A stretch of DNA of 64,000 bases from Streptomyces sp. DT2A-34. GTDB lineage: Bacteria > Actinomycetota > Actinomycetes > Streptomycetales > Streptomycetaceae. Below, piece after piece: positions 18,001 to 25,155 of this stretch. The stretch spans positions 8,102,001 to 8,166,000 of the forward strand of contig NZ_JASTWJ010000001.1 in NCBI RefSeq assembly GCF_030499515.1. The letters are read 5' to 3'. Position 1 is the stretch's first letter. Every line of letters starts with the position of its first letter. The notes beneath the pieces were generated by a model. The model saw only the letters and a program-made list of their open reading frames with translations, searched no databases and had not been told where the DNA came from. Both the position numbers and the translations under genes were made by a program.

Positions 18001-18906
18001 GATGGCGAGCAGATTGACCGTGCCGCCTATGGTGGCCGTGATGTAGAAGTACGCGTTGTCCTCGGCGGAGACCTGCGCGGCCACGATCACCGGGATCAGA
18101 TAGACCACGGCGAGGGAGAACAGCGAGCCGGTGTAGTCGCCGGCCAGGAACCTCCCGATCTCCTTCAGGGACGGCGGACGGGCATGCTCCTCGGTCGCCT
18201 CCTCATGGCGCGGCACCAGGCGCCGGAACACCAGCCAGCCCAGCGGCAGCACCGACACCGCGATCGCCGCGACCCACGACACGAAGACACCGGCGGTGGG
18301 GATCGCCACCGCGAACGCCAGCAGCAGACCCAGCTTCACCGCGGAGAACACGGTGTTGCCGACCGGCACCCACACCGCACTGCGCAGCCCGGTCAGCACG
18401 CCGTCCTGGAGCGTGAGCAGGTTCCAGGCGACGACGGCGACGACGAAGAAGAGCCCGCCCGCCGCCCCGTTCAGGAACCGGTACGACGGCCCCCACAGGT
18501 CCAGCGTCAGCAGGAAGACGCCCGCGGCCAGTGCCACGATCACGCAACTTCCCGCGTACGTCCGGAAGATGAGCCGGCCGCTCCTGCGGCCCGCCACCGG
18601 GATGAAACGGGCCAGCGCGCCCGTCAGCGCCACCGCGGTCAGACCCGCGAGGAACTTCATCGCGGCGATCGCGGCGGAGCCCTGGCCGACCGCGGTCTCG
18701 GAGTAGTAGCGGGCCGCGGCCAGCCAGAAACCGAGCCCCAGTACGGCGGAGACGCCGGTGTTGATCATCAGGGCGTAGGCGTTGCGGAACAGCTGACTGC
18801 CCCCGGAGGGCCCGCCCAGGCCGGGCAGGCGAAGCCGGCGCCCCGACTGCTCGGGCGCCGTCGCGTCGGTCGATGCGGGCTCGGTCGTGGTCGTCGTGTC
18901 AGACAC
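15001..18906 (-). CDS. Giant membrane protein: Wzx/MATE-like flippase fused to a second polytopic domain
   Basis: A 1,301-aa protein. Residues about 36-445 look like an oligosaccharide flippase of the MOP superfamily (12-14 helices, NAYALMINTGVSAVLGLGFW at the start). Residues 445-620 are a hydrophilic, acidic linker with EEAV/REE-type repeats and a 15-residue insertion from the 45-nt palindromic repeat (residues about 540-554). Residues 625-1275 form another 10 or more helices with extracytoplasmic loops (EPRFATAWQHLGFLDYIDR, GQDYFSPQGFTYLLYL), similar in layout to polysaccharide polymerases or lipid-linked-sugar transferases. It would export and possibly polymerise or decorate a lipid-linked glycan. 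GTG at 18906 overlaps the deacetylase stop by 8 nt. It is the last gene of the operon. Confidence 0.75.
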   Translation of the reverse strand: MSDTTTTTEPASTDATAPEQSGRRLRLPGLGGPSGGSQLFRNAYALMINTGVSAVLGLGFWLAAARYYSETAVGQGSAAIAAMKFLAGLTAVALTGALARFIPVAGRRSGRLIFRTYAGSCVIVALAAGVFLLTLDLWGPSYRFLNGAAGGLFFVVAVVAWNLLTLQDGVLTGLRSAVWVPVGNTVFSAVKLGLLLAFAVAIPTAGVFVSWVAAIAVSVLPLGWLVFRRLVPRHEEATEEHARPPSLKEIGRFLAGDYTGSLFSLAVVYLIPVIVAAQVSAEDNAYFYITATIGGTVNLLAINMGASLTVEGSHDPGRLAANTRAALRRMARIMVPVAAILFFGAPRILGVFGQGYADAATPLLRWFAVGALLRVVMETYFAVLRAQSRTAGLAWLQGLLCALVLGLTLLLLPRMGLTGAGVAEIVSLAVIVAIAAPKLYRTAKATSAEVPEDAAPDGDLADLGAPEVSEGARGRMPAWALDTDTLALGIHVDFDHLERRPDVRPGPGTPPTGTPPVRLEHRPDHRPTWARKAEVGLPAEMGVPPLERIREWGSEPGSEASPGPAEVDAPFGVDFDVSGARDEAVPEEHEEAAVREEAVVRQESAVREEPPMPEEAVRQPDASSLTWRERLLPTRLGVVLGCLLIAALLLYWVPALRLGEADLDGMGGLGLISVLPLPTLVGAALLAVVFASLLWLGREHRALLLVTLVATVVSLHSLPALTETEPRFATAWQHLGFLDYIDRTGSAVPDLDARWSWPGFFAVAAFAAKACGVGDLTEVIRWWPLTMQLLYLVPMFLLVRSMRASWRAKWTGSWIFVLSGWVGQDYFSPQGFTYLLYLVFAAILLVWFRAPHVIWTKRRPGEVEVEPTDRRQRAVLLMVVTGLFAASVPAHQLTPFVMLGVLTALVLIGKSELRGLPILFGVMVTVWIGFMAEPYWSGHFDELFGGVGGVGGNVSSSVSGRIEGGSSTHKLVLYTRVLLAGSVMAMACWGWWRRRFHHYRERSLLVLTFVPFLGFGMQSYGGEMALRVFMFALPGAALLAGLALFPRTGVTAKERDKDKVSLAPLAALMAGLVLMGGFLVARWGNEPFERVRPGEVAAMEYVYAHDDPSLRLLWLSDDPVNVVTPSMPWGSRDMEKVEYLPTPAPIDPVLVSGLVKSLKDAGPNSYLMINRGQVIYLRMDVGYSATWESRLIQNLDRRQELKKVFVNADVTMYALRKQPAGEVPKADPGPIGPQVTWTPWSVIGGLAALALIVLLMAREVVRVAVPPSVRQLRWLQSSFWFSLPLLAVLLASLVQRFLTIE
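17246..17290 (-). repeat. 45-nt GC palindromic repeat, copy 2 (inside the flippase-fusion CDS)
   Basis: This nearly duplicates 4681-4725. On the coding strand it reads EMGVPPLERIREWGS inside the disordered linker, keeping the frame. The two copies lie in unrelated genes and in opposite coding orientation. Confidence 0.8.
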
Positions 18907-19699
18907 GGGAACGGATGGCCTTCCGGCGGACCTGTCGGGCTCTGCGGACCACGGCGTACCCCTTGGTCAGGGCACGGTCCCTGGCGAAGGCGCGGGTGAT
19001 CGCACGGCCCTCGACCATCCGCCGGAACTCCTCGACGCCGGTGCCTCGGCGCACGGTGAGGCGGGTGAGGGCGTACGGCCCCTGCCGCCGCCGCGCGAGG
19101 CCGTTGTTGACGGCGAGCGCCTGGGCGTACCCCGTCTCGTGCACCGCCTCGCGCACCCGGCGGCTGGAGTAGCCGTACGGGTAGGCGAACGAGGCCGGGA
19201 CGGTGCCGAGTTCGTCGCTGATGATCTCCTTGCACAGAATCAGCTCGGAGCGCAGCCTGCCGTCCGGGAGCTGGTCGAGCTGCGGGTGGGTGTGGCTGTG
19301 GCCGCCGATCTCGACGTCCGCCTCGACGAGTTCGCGGACCTGGCCCCAGTCGAGCATGGTGTCCAGTCCGCCGCTGGTGTCGTGCGGGCCCTTGAGCCAG
19401 CCCGTGGAGACGAACAGCGTGGCCGGGAAGCCGTGCTTGGCGAGCACGGGCAGGGCGTGCCGGTGCACGCCCTCGTAGCCGTCGTCGAAGGTGATCAGCA
19501 CCGGCCGCTCGGGCAGCGGTCCGCCCGAGCGCCAGCGCGCCGCTAGATCGGCCGTCCTGACCGGGGTCAGGCCCAGGTCGCCGATCAGCGCCATCTGCTC
19601 CGCGAACGCCTCCGGCGCCACCGACAGATCGCGGGTGGCGTCGTTCGGTGAGGTGGAGACCGCGTGGTACATGAGAATCGGCACGCGCGCGTCGCTCAT
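18899..19699 (-). CDS. Polysaccharide deacetylase (NodB/CE4)
   Basis: A 266-aa CE4 enzyme. Motif 1 is LITFDDGYEGV with the catalytic base and metal-binding Asp, motif 2 is GGHSHTHPQL with the two metal histidines, and motif 3 is SFAYPYGYSS. It starts directly with VPILMYHAVS, with no signal peptide, which is usual for the PgaB/IcaB-like group found in glycan loci but leaves its location uncertain. It should remove N-acetyl groups from a glycan or lipid-linked precursor. Its ATG overlaps the upstream GT2 stop (ATGA) and its stop overlaps the flippase start. Confidence 0.85.
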   Translation of the reverse strand: MSDARVPILMYHAVSTSPNDATRDLSVAPEAFAEQMALIGDLGLTPVRTADLAARWRSGGPLPERPVLITFDDGYEGVHRHALPVLAKHGFPATLFVSTGWLKGPHDTSGGLDTMLDWGQVRELVEADVEIGGHSHTHPQLDQLPDGRLRSELILCKEIISDELGTVPASFAYPYGYSSRRVREAVHETGYAQALAVNNGLARRRQGPYALTRLTVRRGTGVEEFRRMVEGRAITRAFARDRALTKGYAVVRRARQVRRKAIRSRV

Positions 19700-20715
19700 C
19701 TGATGCCCCCCTCGACGCCGGCTTCCCCCTCGCCGGCTTCCCTGTCGACCCCGGCCACCGAGTACGCAACGCCGCCCCGGCGCGCCCGGACACTCCCCAC
19801 CACGTACCCACCGGCCGCCGTCAGCACCCCCGCGACGATCGCGCCCGCCCGCCCCGCACCGCCCGGCCGCGCCAGCACCGCATCCCGCAACCCGCGCGCC
19901 ACCCCGGCCGGCAGCACCCGGGTGGTGTACCGGCGCTCGGACTCAAGTCCCTTGCCGGCACCCACACTTCGGGCCACCAGCGCCTTCGACAGACCCTCGG
20001 CGTACGTACGCGTGCGGAAGTACCGGAAGTGCTCGCGCGCTCCGGGCACCCGGTGGTGGATCACCGCACGGTCGTCGATCAGCAGCACCGCGTCCGGGCG
20101 GGCCCGCGTCAGCCGGATGCACAGCTCCGTCTCCTCGCAGCCCAGCGGCAGCCGGTCGCCGTCGCGCCCGATGCCGGAGGCGAAGCCGCCCGCGAAGTCG
20201 AACGCCGTACGCCGGAACGAGGCGTTGCCGCCGAGGACGTTGCGCACCTTCACCCGGCCGCGCGGCAGGCCGCGGTAGGTGCAGCCGACCACCCAGTCGA
20301 ACTCCTCCGGGAACCAGGCCGGCCGGCGCCCCGACGCCCAGATCGGCTCCGTGCGCCCGCCGACGGCCATGACGTGGGGATCCGCGTACCCCGCGGCGAA
20401 GTGCCGGAGCCATGCGTGCTCGGCCACGGCGTCGTCGTCGAGGAAGGCGATCACCTCGCCGTACGAGGCCGCGATGCCGGTGTTTCGGCCCGCGGACAGC
20501 CCGCGGGGGCCCGCGTTGGCGAGCACCCGCACACCGGTCGCCTCTTTGTATTCCTTCGTCAGCCGGTCCAGGAGCGCCTCGTTGTGGTCGACGACCAGCA
20601 GCGTCTCCAGCGCCGGATACGACTGCGCCCGCACCGAGGAGACCGCCGCGAGGATGTCCTCCCAGCGGTCCTCGGTGTACACGCAGATCACGACGGAGAT
20701 GTCGGGTCCGCTCAA
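19696..20715 (-). CDS. GT2-family glycosyltransferase with C-terminal membrane segment
   Basis: A 339-aa GT-A enzyme. It opens ISVVICVYTEDRWEDILAAV; the donor-metal site is FLDDDAVAEHAW; NVLGGNASFRR and GCEETELCIRL fit the acceptor side (ED/EE catalytic base). A hydrophobic stretch near residues 288-307 (AGAIVAGVLTAAGGYVVGSV) may anchor it. The start is taken as TTG at 20715, which overlaps the stop of the upstream GT2 gene (TTGA) and follows GGGGAGAGG; an ATG is not available nearby. It transfers a sugar in the surface-glycan pathway; donor unknown. Confidence 0.8.
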   Translation of the reverse strand: MSGPDISVVICVYTEDRWEDILAAVSSVRAQSYPALETLLVVDHNEALLDRLTKEYKEATGVRVLANAGPRGLSAGRNTGIAASYGEVIAFLDDDAVAEHAWLRHFAAGYADPHVMAVGGRTEPIWASGRRPAWFPEEFDWVVGCTYRGLPRGRVKVRNVLGGNASFRRTAFDFAGGFASGIGRDGDRLPLGCEETELCIRLTRARPDAVLLIDDRAVIHHRVPGAREHFRYFRTRTYAEGLSKALVARSVGAGKGLESERRYTTRVLPAGVARGLRDAVLARPGGAGRAGAIVAGVLTAAGGYVVGSVRARRGGVAYSVAGVDREAGEGEAGVEGGIR

Positions 20716-21533
20716 GACGCCTCTCCCCGCACCGAGTCGAGCATCGGGGAGTGGTTCCTGCGGCTGCGCAGGGCACGCCGGTTGGAGCGCTCCTTGAGGA
20801 TCACCTTGAGCACCCGCAGCCCGTCCCGCACGGCCCGCAGATTGCTCGTGCCGTGGATGCGGAGGTACTCGTGGCTCGGGATCTCCTGCACCTTCAGACC
20901 CGCCTTGACGACCCGGATGTTCATCAGGGTCTCCACCTCGAAGCCGGTGCAGTCGAGGTCGATCTTGTCCAGGCAGTGCCGCCAGAACGCGTTGTATCCG
21001 TAGCAGAGATCGGTGTAGCGGGCGCCGAACTTGCGGTTGACGGCCGTGCACAGCGCCCAGTTGCCGAGCTTGCGGATCGGCGTCATGTCGTCGGTGCCGC
21101 CGCCGTTGGCGAAGCGGGACCCCTTGGCGAAGTCCGCGCCCGAGACGAGGGCGGAGACGTACGACACGATCTCCTGGCCGTCGGCCGAGCCGTCCGCGTC
21201 GACCATCACGATGATGTCGCCGGTGGCCGCCTCGAACCCGCTGATCAGGGCATCCCCCTTGCCCTTGCCGCGCTGCCGCACGACCTTGACGTCCGGCCAC
21301 AGCTCACGGGCCACTTCGACGGTGTTGTCGGTGGAGTTGCCGTCCACCAGGACGACTTCGTGTATCCAGTCCGGGAGTGTCTTGAAGACGTACGGCAGAT
21401 TCTCCGCCTCGTTCATGGCCGGGATCACCACGCTCACCGGTGGCGCGATGGCCAGGTGCGAGGAGACGGGCCGGTACTTGCCGGCTGTTGACGGATCTTG
21501 GTCTGCAACCGCCGGGCGCAGAACAGAACTCAT
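20712..21533 (-). CDS. GT2-family dolichol-phosphate-mannose-synthase-like glycosyltransferase
   Basis: A 273-aa GT-A protein. VSVVIPAMNEAENLPYVF starts the nucleotide-binding fold, VLVDGNSTDNT follows, and the DXD motif is VMVDADGSADG. GSRFANGGGTDDMTPIRKLGN and CYGYNAFWRH are typical of DPM1/undecaprenyl-phosphate sugar synthases, so it probably loads a sugar on polyprenyl phosphate. ATG at 21533 has GAGAGGG upstream; a longer frame to 21614 is not supported. It is the first gene of a four-gene coupled operon (GT2, GT2, deacetylase, flippase fusion). Confidence 0.82.
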   Translation of the reverse strand: MSSVLRPAVADQDPSTAGKYRPVSSHLAIAPPVSVVIPAMNEAENLPYVFKTLPDWIHEVVLVDGNSTDNTVEVARELWPDVKVVRQRGKGKGDALISGFEAATGDIIVMVDADGSADGQEIVSYVSALVSGADFAKGSRFANGGGTDDMTPIRKLGNWALCTAVNRKFGARYTDLCYGYNAFWRHCLDKIDLDCTGFEVETLMNIRVVKAGLKVQEIPSHEYLRIHGTSNLRAVRDGLRVLKVILKERSNRRALRSRRNHSPMLDSVRGEAS

Positions 21534-21906
21534 GAGTCTGGTCCCTCTCGTCCGGTGGACCGCCCGCCCCTGGGCGGCCCGGTATTTTGTCCGGTTCGAA
21601 AGGGGGGTTCTCACTCACGGCACGGAAGACCGGCTTTCTCGTAACTGGCTTTCTGCTGACTGGCTTTCCGTGTACGTGAAGTGAGCTGGCAAATCTGACC
21701 GACCGCCGCCCAAACGGCAGCCGGTCGCGCGGCACGACTCGGTCACACATGCGAACACGGTCACCGAGCACCCCCCTACCGCGCCCCGCGCCGGGACTGT
21801 CGCGGTCCTTGAGCCCTCCCCTGAGCCGCTGATGACAGTCCGATGCGCGTGAGATGTACGACGGTATTGATGATTGAGCCTGTATGGCAAGAGCTGGAAC
21901 GAGCTC
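21534..21906. other. 373-bp intergenic region with 15-bp iterons upstream of the glycan operon
   Basis: No gene is visible. Three copies of C(T/C)GGCTTTC recur at exactly 15-bp spacing (21630, 21645, 21660), about 100 bp before the GT2 start, a possible cooperative regulator site. At 21890-21907 AGAGCT-N6-AGCTCT forms a weak hairpin next to the end of the GNAT_6 gene. The segment 21840-21930 is visibly less GC-rich than its surroundings. Confidence 0.5.
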
Positions 21907-23028
21907 TCACGTTTTTGTTGGTTTGACCGGATTTGCCTGCCTGGAGCGGATCCTCCCCATGCGCTTGAGCAGCCGGTCCGCCGGTTCGAACAGCTCCGGC
22001 CGGGTCTGCACGGTGTTGCGCAGCGCCCGGACCGGGGCACGGCGTGCCCGGTGTCCGAACGCGACCGGGTGACGCCGGGTCACCCACCCCTCCGACACCA
22101 TCAGCTCGCGTGTCTTCAGGGAGTCCTTGTACTCCTTCTGGCCCCGGCCGAGATCGAGATAGGCGATGCCGTCGGCGGCGGCCGCCTCGGCCATGCGCAG
22201 ATGCAGCACCAGCCCCGGCGAGTACTTCGAGAACGCCGGGTCGTAGGCCGGGAACCAGCAGGCCAGCACCCGTTCGGTGCGCAGCCCGAAGTGCGCGGCG
22301 ATCGGCTTGCCGCCCGCGTACAGCACCGACAGGATCCCCGCGAACGGCTCGGAGCGGGTGTGGAACAGCTGATCCACGAGCCGGGTGATCCACTCGTGCG
22401 CGAAGCGGTCACTGCGCCCGGTTCTGCGGTACTGCGCGGACTTCCAGGCCATCAGCGTGCGCAGCGCGGCCGGATCGCGCTCGTCGTGCACATACCGCAC
22501 ACCCTCGTGGTCCCGGCCCAGCTTGCGCTCCTTGGCGAGCGTCGACTTCGTGAACTTCGGCGAACGCTCCCGGAGTCGGCTCAGATACGCCTCGTACCCC
22601 TGGTCGACGTCCATGACCGGGGACGGGAACATGCCGTTCGCCTCCGCCTCGAACGCCGCCTGGCCCGCCACCAGGTGGTCGAACTCCCATACGGCGAGCC
22701 CGCTCGCCCTCAGCAGCTCCCGGGCGTCCCAGGTGAACCCGGGCCGGTGCACCAGACCCTGGGCGTCCGAGACACCGAGGCCGATCGCCCGGCCGACACC
22801 GGCCGCCGTCCGCTGGAACGGGAAGAACGCGGCCGGCTCACCACCCTCCCGTACGACCGCGATCCGCACCCCGCGCCGGCAACGGCCGACCGCGAGCGCG
22901 AACTCGGGGGACAGGAACGGGTTGGCCAGCTCGGGCGAACCCTGCAGATGGGCCTTGGACTGCATCGAGGTCCACGCCGCCCGGTCGGCGGAGCTGAGCT
23001 CGCCGGGACGGTACACGCTGATGTCCAC
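21907..23028 (-). CDS. GNAT_6/FemAB-like acyl or aminoacyl transferase
   Basis: A 373-aa protein of the BioF2-like/CelD acetyltransferase group (GNAT_6). Recognisable parts are the N-terminal WTSMQSKAHLQGSPELANPF, the central FTKSTLAKERKLGRDHEGV and the GNAT core ILSVLYAGGKPIAAHFGLRT followed by PAYDPAFSKYSPGLVLHLRM. Such proteins acylate sugars in exopolysaccharide or cellulose-like loci, which suits this neighbourhood. The GTG at 23028 begins 1 nt after the stop of the upstream membrane gene, so both are cotranscribed. Confidence 0.78.
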   Translation of the reverse strand: MDISVYRPGELSSADRAAWTSMQSKAHLQGSPELANPFLSPEFALAVGRCRRGVRIAVVREGGEPAAFFPFQRTAAGVGRAIGLGVSDAQGLVHRPGFTWDARELLRASGLAVWEFDHLVAGQAAFEAEANGMFPSPVMDVDQGYEAYLSRLRERSPKFTKSTLAKERKLGRDHEGVRYVHDERDPAALRTLMAWKSAQYRRTGRSDRFAHEWITRLVDQLFHTRSEPFAGILSVLYAGGKPIAAHFGLRTERVLACWFPAYDPAFSKYSPGLVLHLRMAEAAAADGIAYLDLGRGQKEYKDSLKTRELMVSEGWVTRRHPVAFGHRARRAPVRALRNTVQTRPELFEPADRLLKRMGRIRSRQANPVKPTKT

Positions 23029-23029
23029 G

Positions 23030-23479
23030 TCAGTCAGTCCGCCTTCGCGTCGTACGGCCGCGCAGCCGCCGCAGCAGGACCAGCAGGAGAATGACGGCGC
23101 TGATGGCGGTCACGGCCACGATCCCGCCGCGTACCGACCACCGGTGCACGGCGAGCATGCCCTGGGCCACCAGCATGTTGACGACGACCGCGCCCGCGAC
23201 CGAGGCGACGGTCCGGCCGAAGGGTTCCAGTCCGCGCAGCGCGGCGGCGATCGCCGCGGCCGGTGCGGCGAGCAGGAAGAACAGCGTGAACGGGCCGCGC
23301 AGCGGCGAGCCCGAGTCGACCAGCGCGAGCACCGCGCCGAATCCCCCCGCCGCCGTGGCGGCGCCCGCGAGCAGCGGTGCCAGGTCCCTCCCCGGTCCTG
23401 GTCGCACACGCTCGCTGTCCTGAGCCTCGGCTCTGGATGAAGCTGTCTTGATACGTGCCTTGATACGTAAGGTCTGCAT
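23030..23479 (-). CDS. Small polytopic membrane protein of the glycan locus, with a TTA codon
   Basis: A 149-aa protein with four hydrophobic segments (LLAGAATAAGGFGAVLALV, FTLFFLLAAPAAAIAAAL, VASVAGAVVVNMLVAQGML and IVAVTAISAVILLLVLLRR) and a basic C-terminus. It has no family I recognise. ATG at 23479 is assumed; TTG at 23548 would extend into the terminator region. The fourth codon is TTA (23468-23470), so translation may need the bldA-encoded leucyl-tRNA. It precedes and is tightly linked to the GNAT_6 gene. Confidence 0.65.
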   Translation of the reverse strand: MQTLRIKARIKTASSRAEAQDSERVRPGPGRDLAPLLAGAATAAGGFGAVLALVDSGSPLRGPFTLFFLLAAPAAAIAAALRGLEPFGRTVASVAGAVVVNMLVAQGMLAVHRWSVRGGIVAVTAISAVILLLVLLRRLRGRTTRRRTD

Positions 23480-23552
23480 TGGCGACTTTGCCCCCCGAAG
23501 CGCCGGATGCCGGGCTTCAATGTGGCTCAGCTCCGTGGGGGCCGTCAAGACG

Positions 23553-23583
23553 TCCCCCGGAGACGGCGGGCGTCTCCGGGGGA
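23553..23583. terminator. Terminator hairpin downstream of the subtilase gene
   Basis: TCCCCCGGAGACG (23553-23565) pairs perfectly with CGTCTCCGGGGGA (23571-23583), loop GCGGG. It is 53 bp past the subtilase stop and ahead of the next gene on the same strand. Confidence 0.85.
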
Positions 23584-23635
23584 CGGGTCGTTCAGCTTGT
23601 GCGGTGTGCTGTGACGGGAGTTGTCACGGGAGCCG

Positions 23636-24841
23636 CTACGACACGAGCTTCAGCAGCCGGTTCGGCGAGCCGCTGCCGGGGCTGGTGACCACGTTGGTGG
23701 TGGCGCCGCTCGTCAGGGCCGACGCGACCGCGGCCGGGGTGGCCGAGGTGTGGCCCGCCAGATAGACGGCGGCCGCGCCCGCGACGTGCGGGGTGGCCAT
23801 CGACGTACCGGAGATGGTGTTCGTGGCGGTGTCGCTGGTGTACCAGCCCGCCGTGATCGAGGAGCCGGGCGCGAAGATGTCCAGGACCGAGCCGTAGTTC
23901 GAGTAGCTGGCCCGGGCGTCCGAGCTGGTGGTGGCGCCGACCGTGATGGCCTCGGTGACCCGGGCCGGGGAGGAGGACGAGGCGTTGGTGGAGCTGTTTC
24001 CGGCCGCAACGGCGTAGGTCACGCCGCTGGCGATGGAGTTGCGCACGGCCGTGTCCAGAGCGGTGGAAACGCCGCCGCCGAGCGACATGTTGGCGACCGA
24101 GGGACCCGAGTGGTTCGCCGTCACCCAGTCGATGCCCGCGACCACGCCCGCCGTGGTGCCCGAGCCGCTGTTGTTCAGCACCCGGACCGCCACGATCTTC
24201 GCGCTCTTGGCGACGCCGTAGGTCGAACCCGCGATCGTGGTGGCCACGTGGGTGCCGTGCCCGTTGCCGTCCTGGGCGACGTTGTCACCGTCGACGGCGT
24301 CGTAGCCGTTGGTGGCCCGGCCGGCGATCTGCTGGTGCGTGATGCGGACGCCGGTGTCGATGACGTACACGGTCACGCCGCTGCCCGCGGTGTCCGGGTA
24401 GGTGTAGGTGCCGGACAGCGGAAGCGAGGTCTGGTCGATGCGGTCCAGGCCCCAGGGGGCGCTGGACTGCGTGGCGTCCATCTTGACGCGCTGGTTCTGC
24501 TCGACCGTGGCCACCGCCGGGTCGGCGGCGAGTCTCTTGGCCTCGGTCGCGGAGAGGGTGGCGGCATAGCCGTTCAGCGCGGTGCCGAACGTCTTGTTCA
24601 CCGAGCCGCCGTACTCCTTGATCAGGCTCTTGCCCGCGCTCGAGGCGGCCTTGAGGCCGGCGTTCTTCTTGAGCGTGACGATGTAGCTGTCCTTGATCGC
24701 CGTGAGGGAACCGGCGGCCAGGACCTTGCCCTCGGCCGGGGCGGCCTGGGCGGGGAGGGACGTGAGTCCGCCGACGAGGGCGGGGGTCGCCAGGCTGGTT
24801 ATCGCGGCGAACCGGAACTTCTTGCTACGCAGTTGTGCCAT
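23636..24841 (-). CDS. Secreted subtilisin-like serine protease (S8, proteinase K type)
   Basis: A 401-aa preproenzyme: signal peptide ending AQA, an I9 propeptide (SYIVTLKKNAGLKAASSAGK to ATVEQNQRVKM), then the S8 domain. The triad is Asp in VYVIDTGVRITH, His in NGHGTHVATTIAG and Ser in SGTSMATPHVAGAAA; the oxyanion Asn is in AAGNSSTN. There is no C-terminal P-domain or anchor, so it is a free extracellular protease. ATG at 24841 is preceded by GAGGAGGA on the coding strand. A 17-bp palindrome near 24991-25007 may govern its promoter. Confidence 0.92.
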   Translation of the reverse strand: MAQLRSKKFRFAAITSLATPALVGGLTSLPAQAAPAEGKVLAAGSLTAIKDSYIVTLKKNAGLKAASSAGKSLIKEYGGSVNKTFGTALNGYAATLSATEAKRLAADPAVATVEQNQRVKMDATQSSAPWGLDRIDQTSLPLSGTYTYPDTAGSGVTVYVIDTGVRITHQQIAGRATNGYDAVDGDNVAQDGNGHGTHVATTIAGSTYGVAKSAKIVAVRVLNNSGSGTTAGVVAGIDWVTANHSGPSVANMSLGGGVSTALDTAVRNSIASGVTYAVAAGNSSTNASSSSPARVTEAITVGATTSSDARASYSNYGSVLDIFAPGSSITAGWYTSDTATNTISGTSMATPHVAGAAAVYLAGHTSATPAAVASALTSGATTNVVTSPGSGSPNRLLKLVS

Positions 24842-24990
24842 TACGAGGGAGTCCTCCTCCTGGCGGCGCGCATGGGTGGTGCGCGCACATGTGGGGGGTG
24901 CGCGCGTCCTCGCACGCACGGCCCGGAACAGCGCGTTCCCGTTCCGAGCCGAGGTAAAGGATCTGTGCTCCGGTCATGGAGGACAAGGGA

Positions 24991-25007
24991 GTTGACGACC
25001 TGTCAAC
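24991..25007. promoter_or_regulatory. 17-bp palindrome upstream of the subtilase gene
   Basis: GTTGACGACCTGTCAAC has perfect 6-bp arms. The right half supplies TTGACA in the subtilase direction, so a protein bound here would block a -35 element. Confidence 0.5.
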
Positions 25008-25032
25008 AATTCTGTCATGAACACGAAATCAA

Positions 25033-25053
25033 ACCCATGGGCAACTCATGGGT
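25033..25053. promoter_or_regulatory. Inverted repeat upstream of the SGNH esterase gene
   Basis: ACCCATG (25033-25039) and CATGGGT (25047-25053) are perfect 7-bp arms separated by 7 nt, about 105 bp before the esterase ATG. The binder is unknown. Confidence 0.4.
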
Positions 25054-25155
25054 GGCGACCCGCGATGACCGGAAAAGTCTTGGCATGGACACTTCCCGTC
25101 AACACGCGTAGTTGGTACGACGGTTATGGCAGAGATCCTGCTATAGGGAGGTTCC

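Larger units (their letters stand above)
24842..25155. other. Divergent promoter region between subtilase and esterase genes
   Basis: No gene is visible in these 314 bp. Two inverted repeats stand out: GTTGAC-GACCT-GTCAAC at 24991-25007, overlapping a TTGACA hexamer that faces the subtilase gene, and ACCCATG-N7-CATGGGT at 25033-25053 on the esterase side. CTATAG at 25141-25146 lies too near the esterase start to be a usual -10 element. Confidence 0.5.

Noticed and set aside
15094..18999. A 1,301-codon plus-strand open frame opposite the flippase fusion
   Set aside because: Composition is His/Arg/Gly/Gln-rich and lacks domains; the minus frame has proper helices and operon overlaps.
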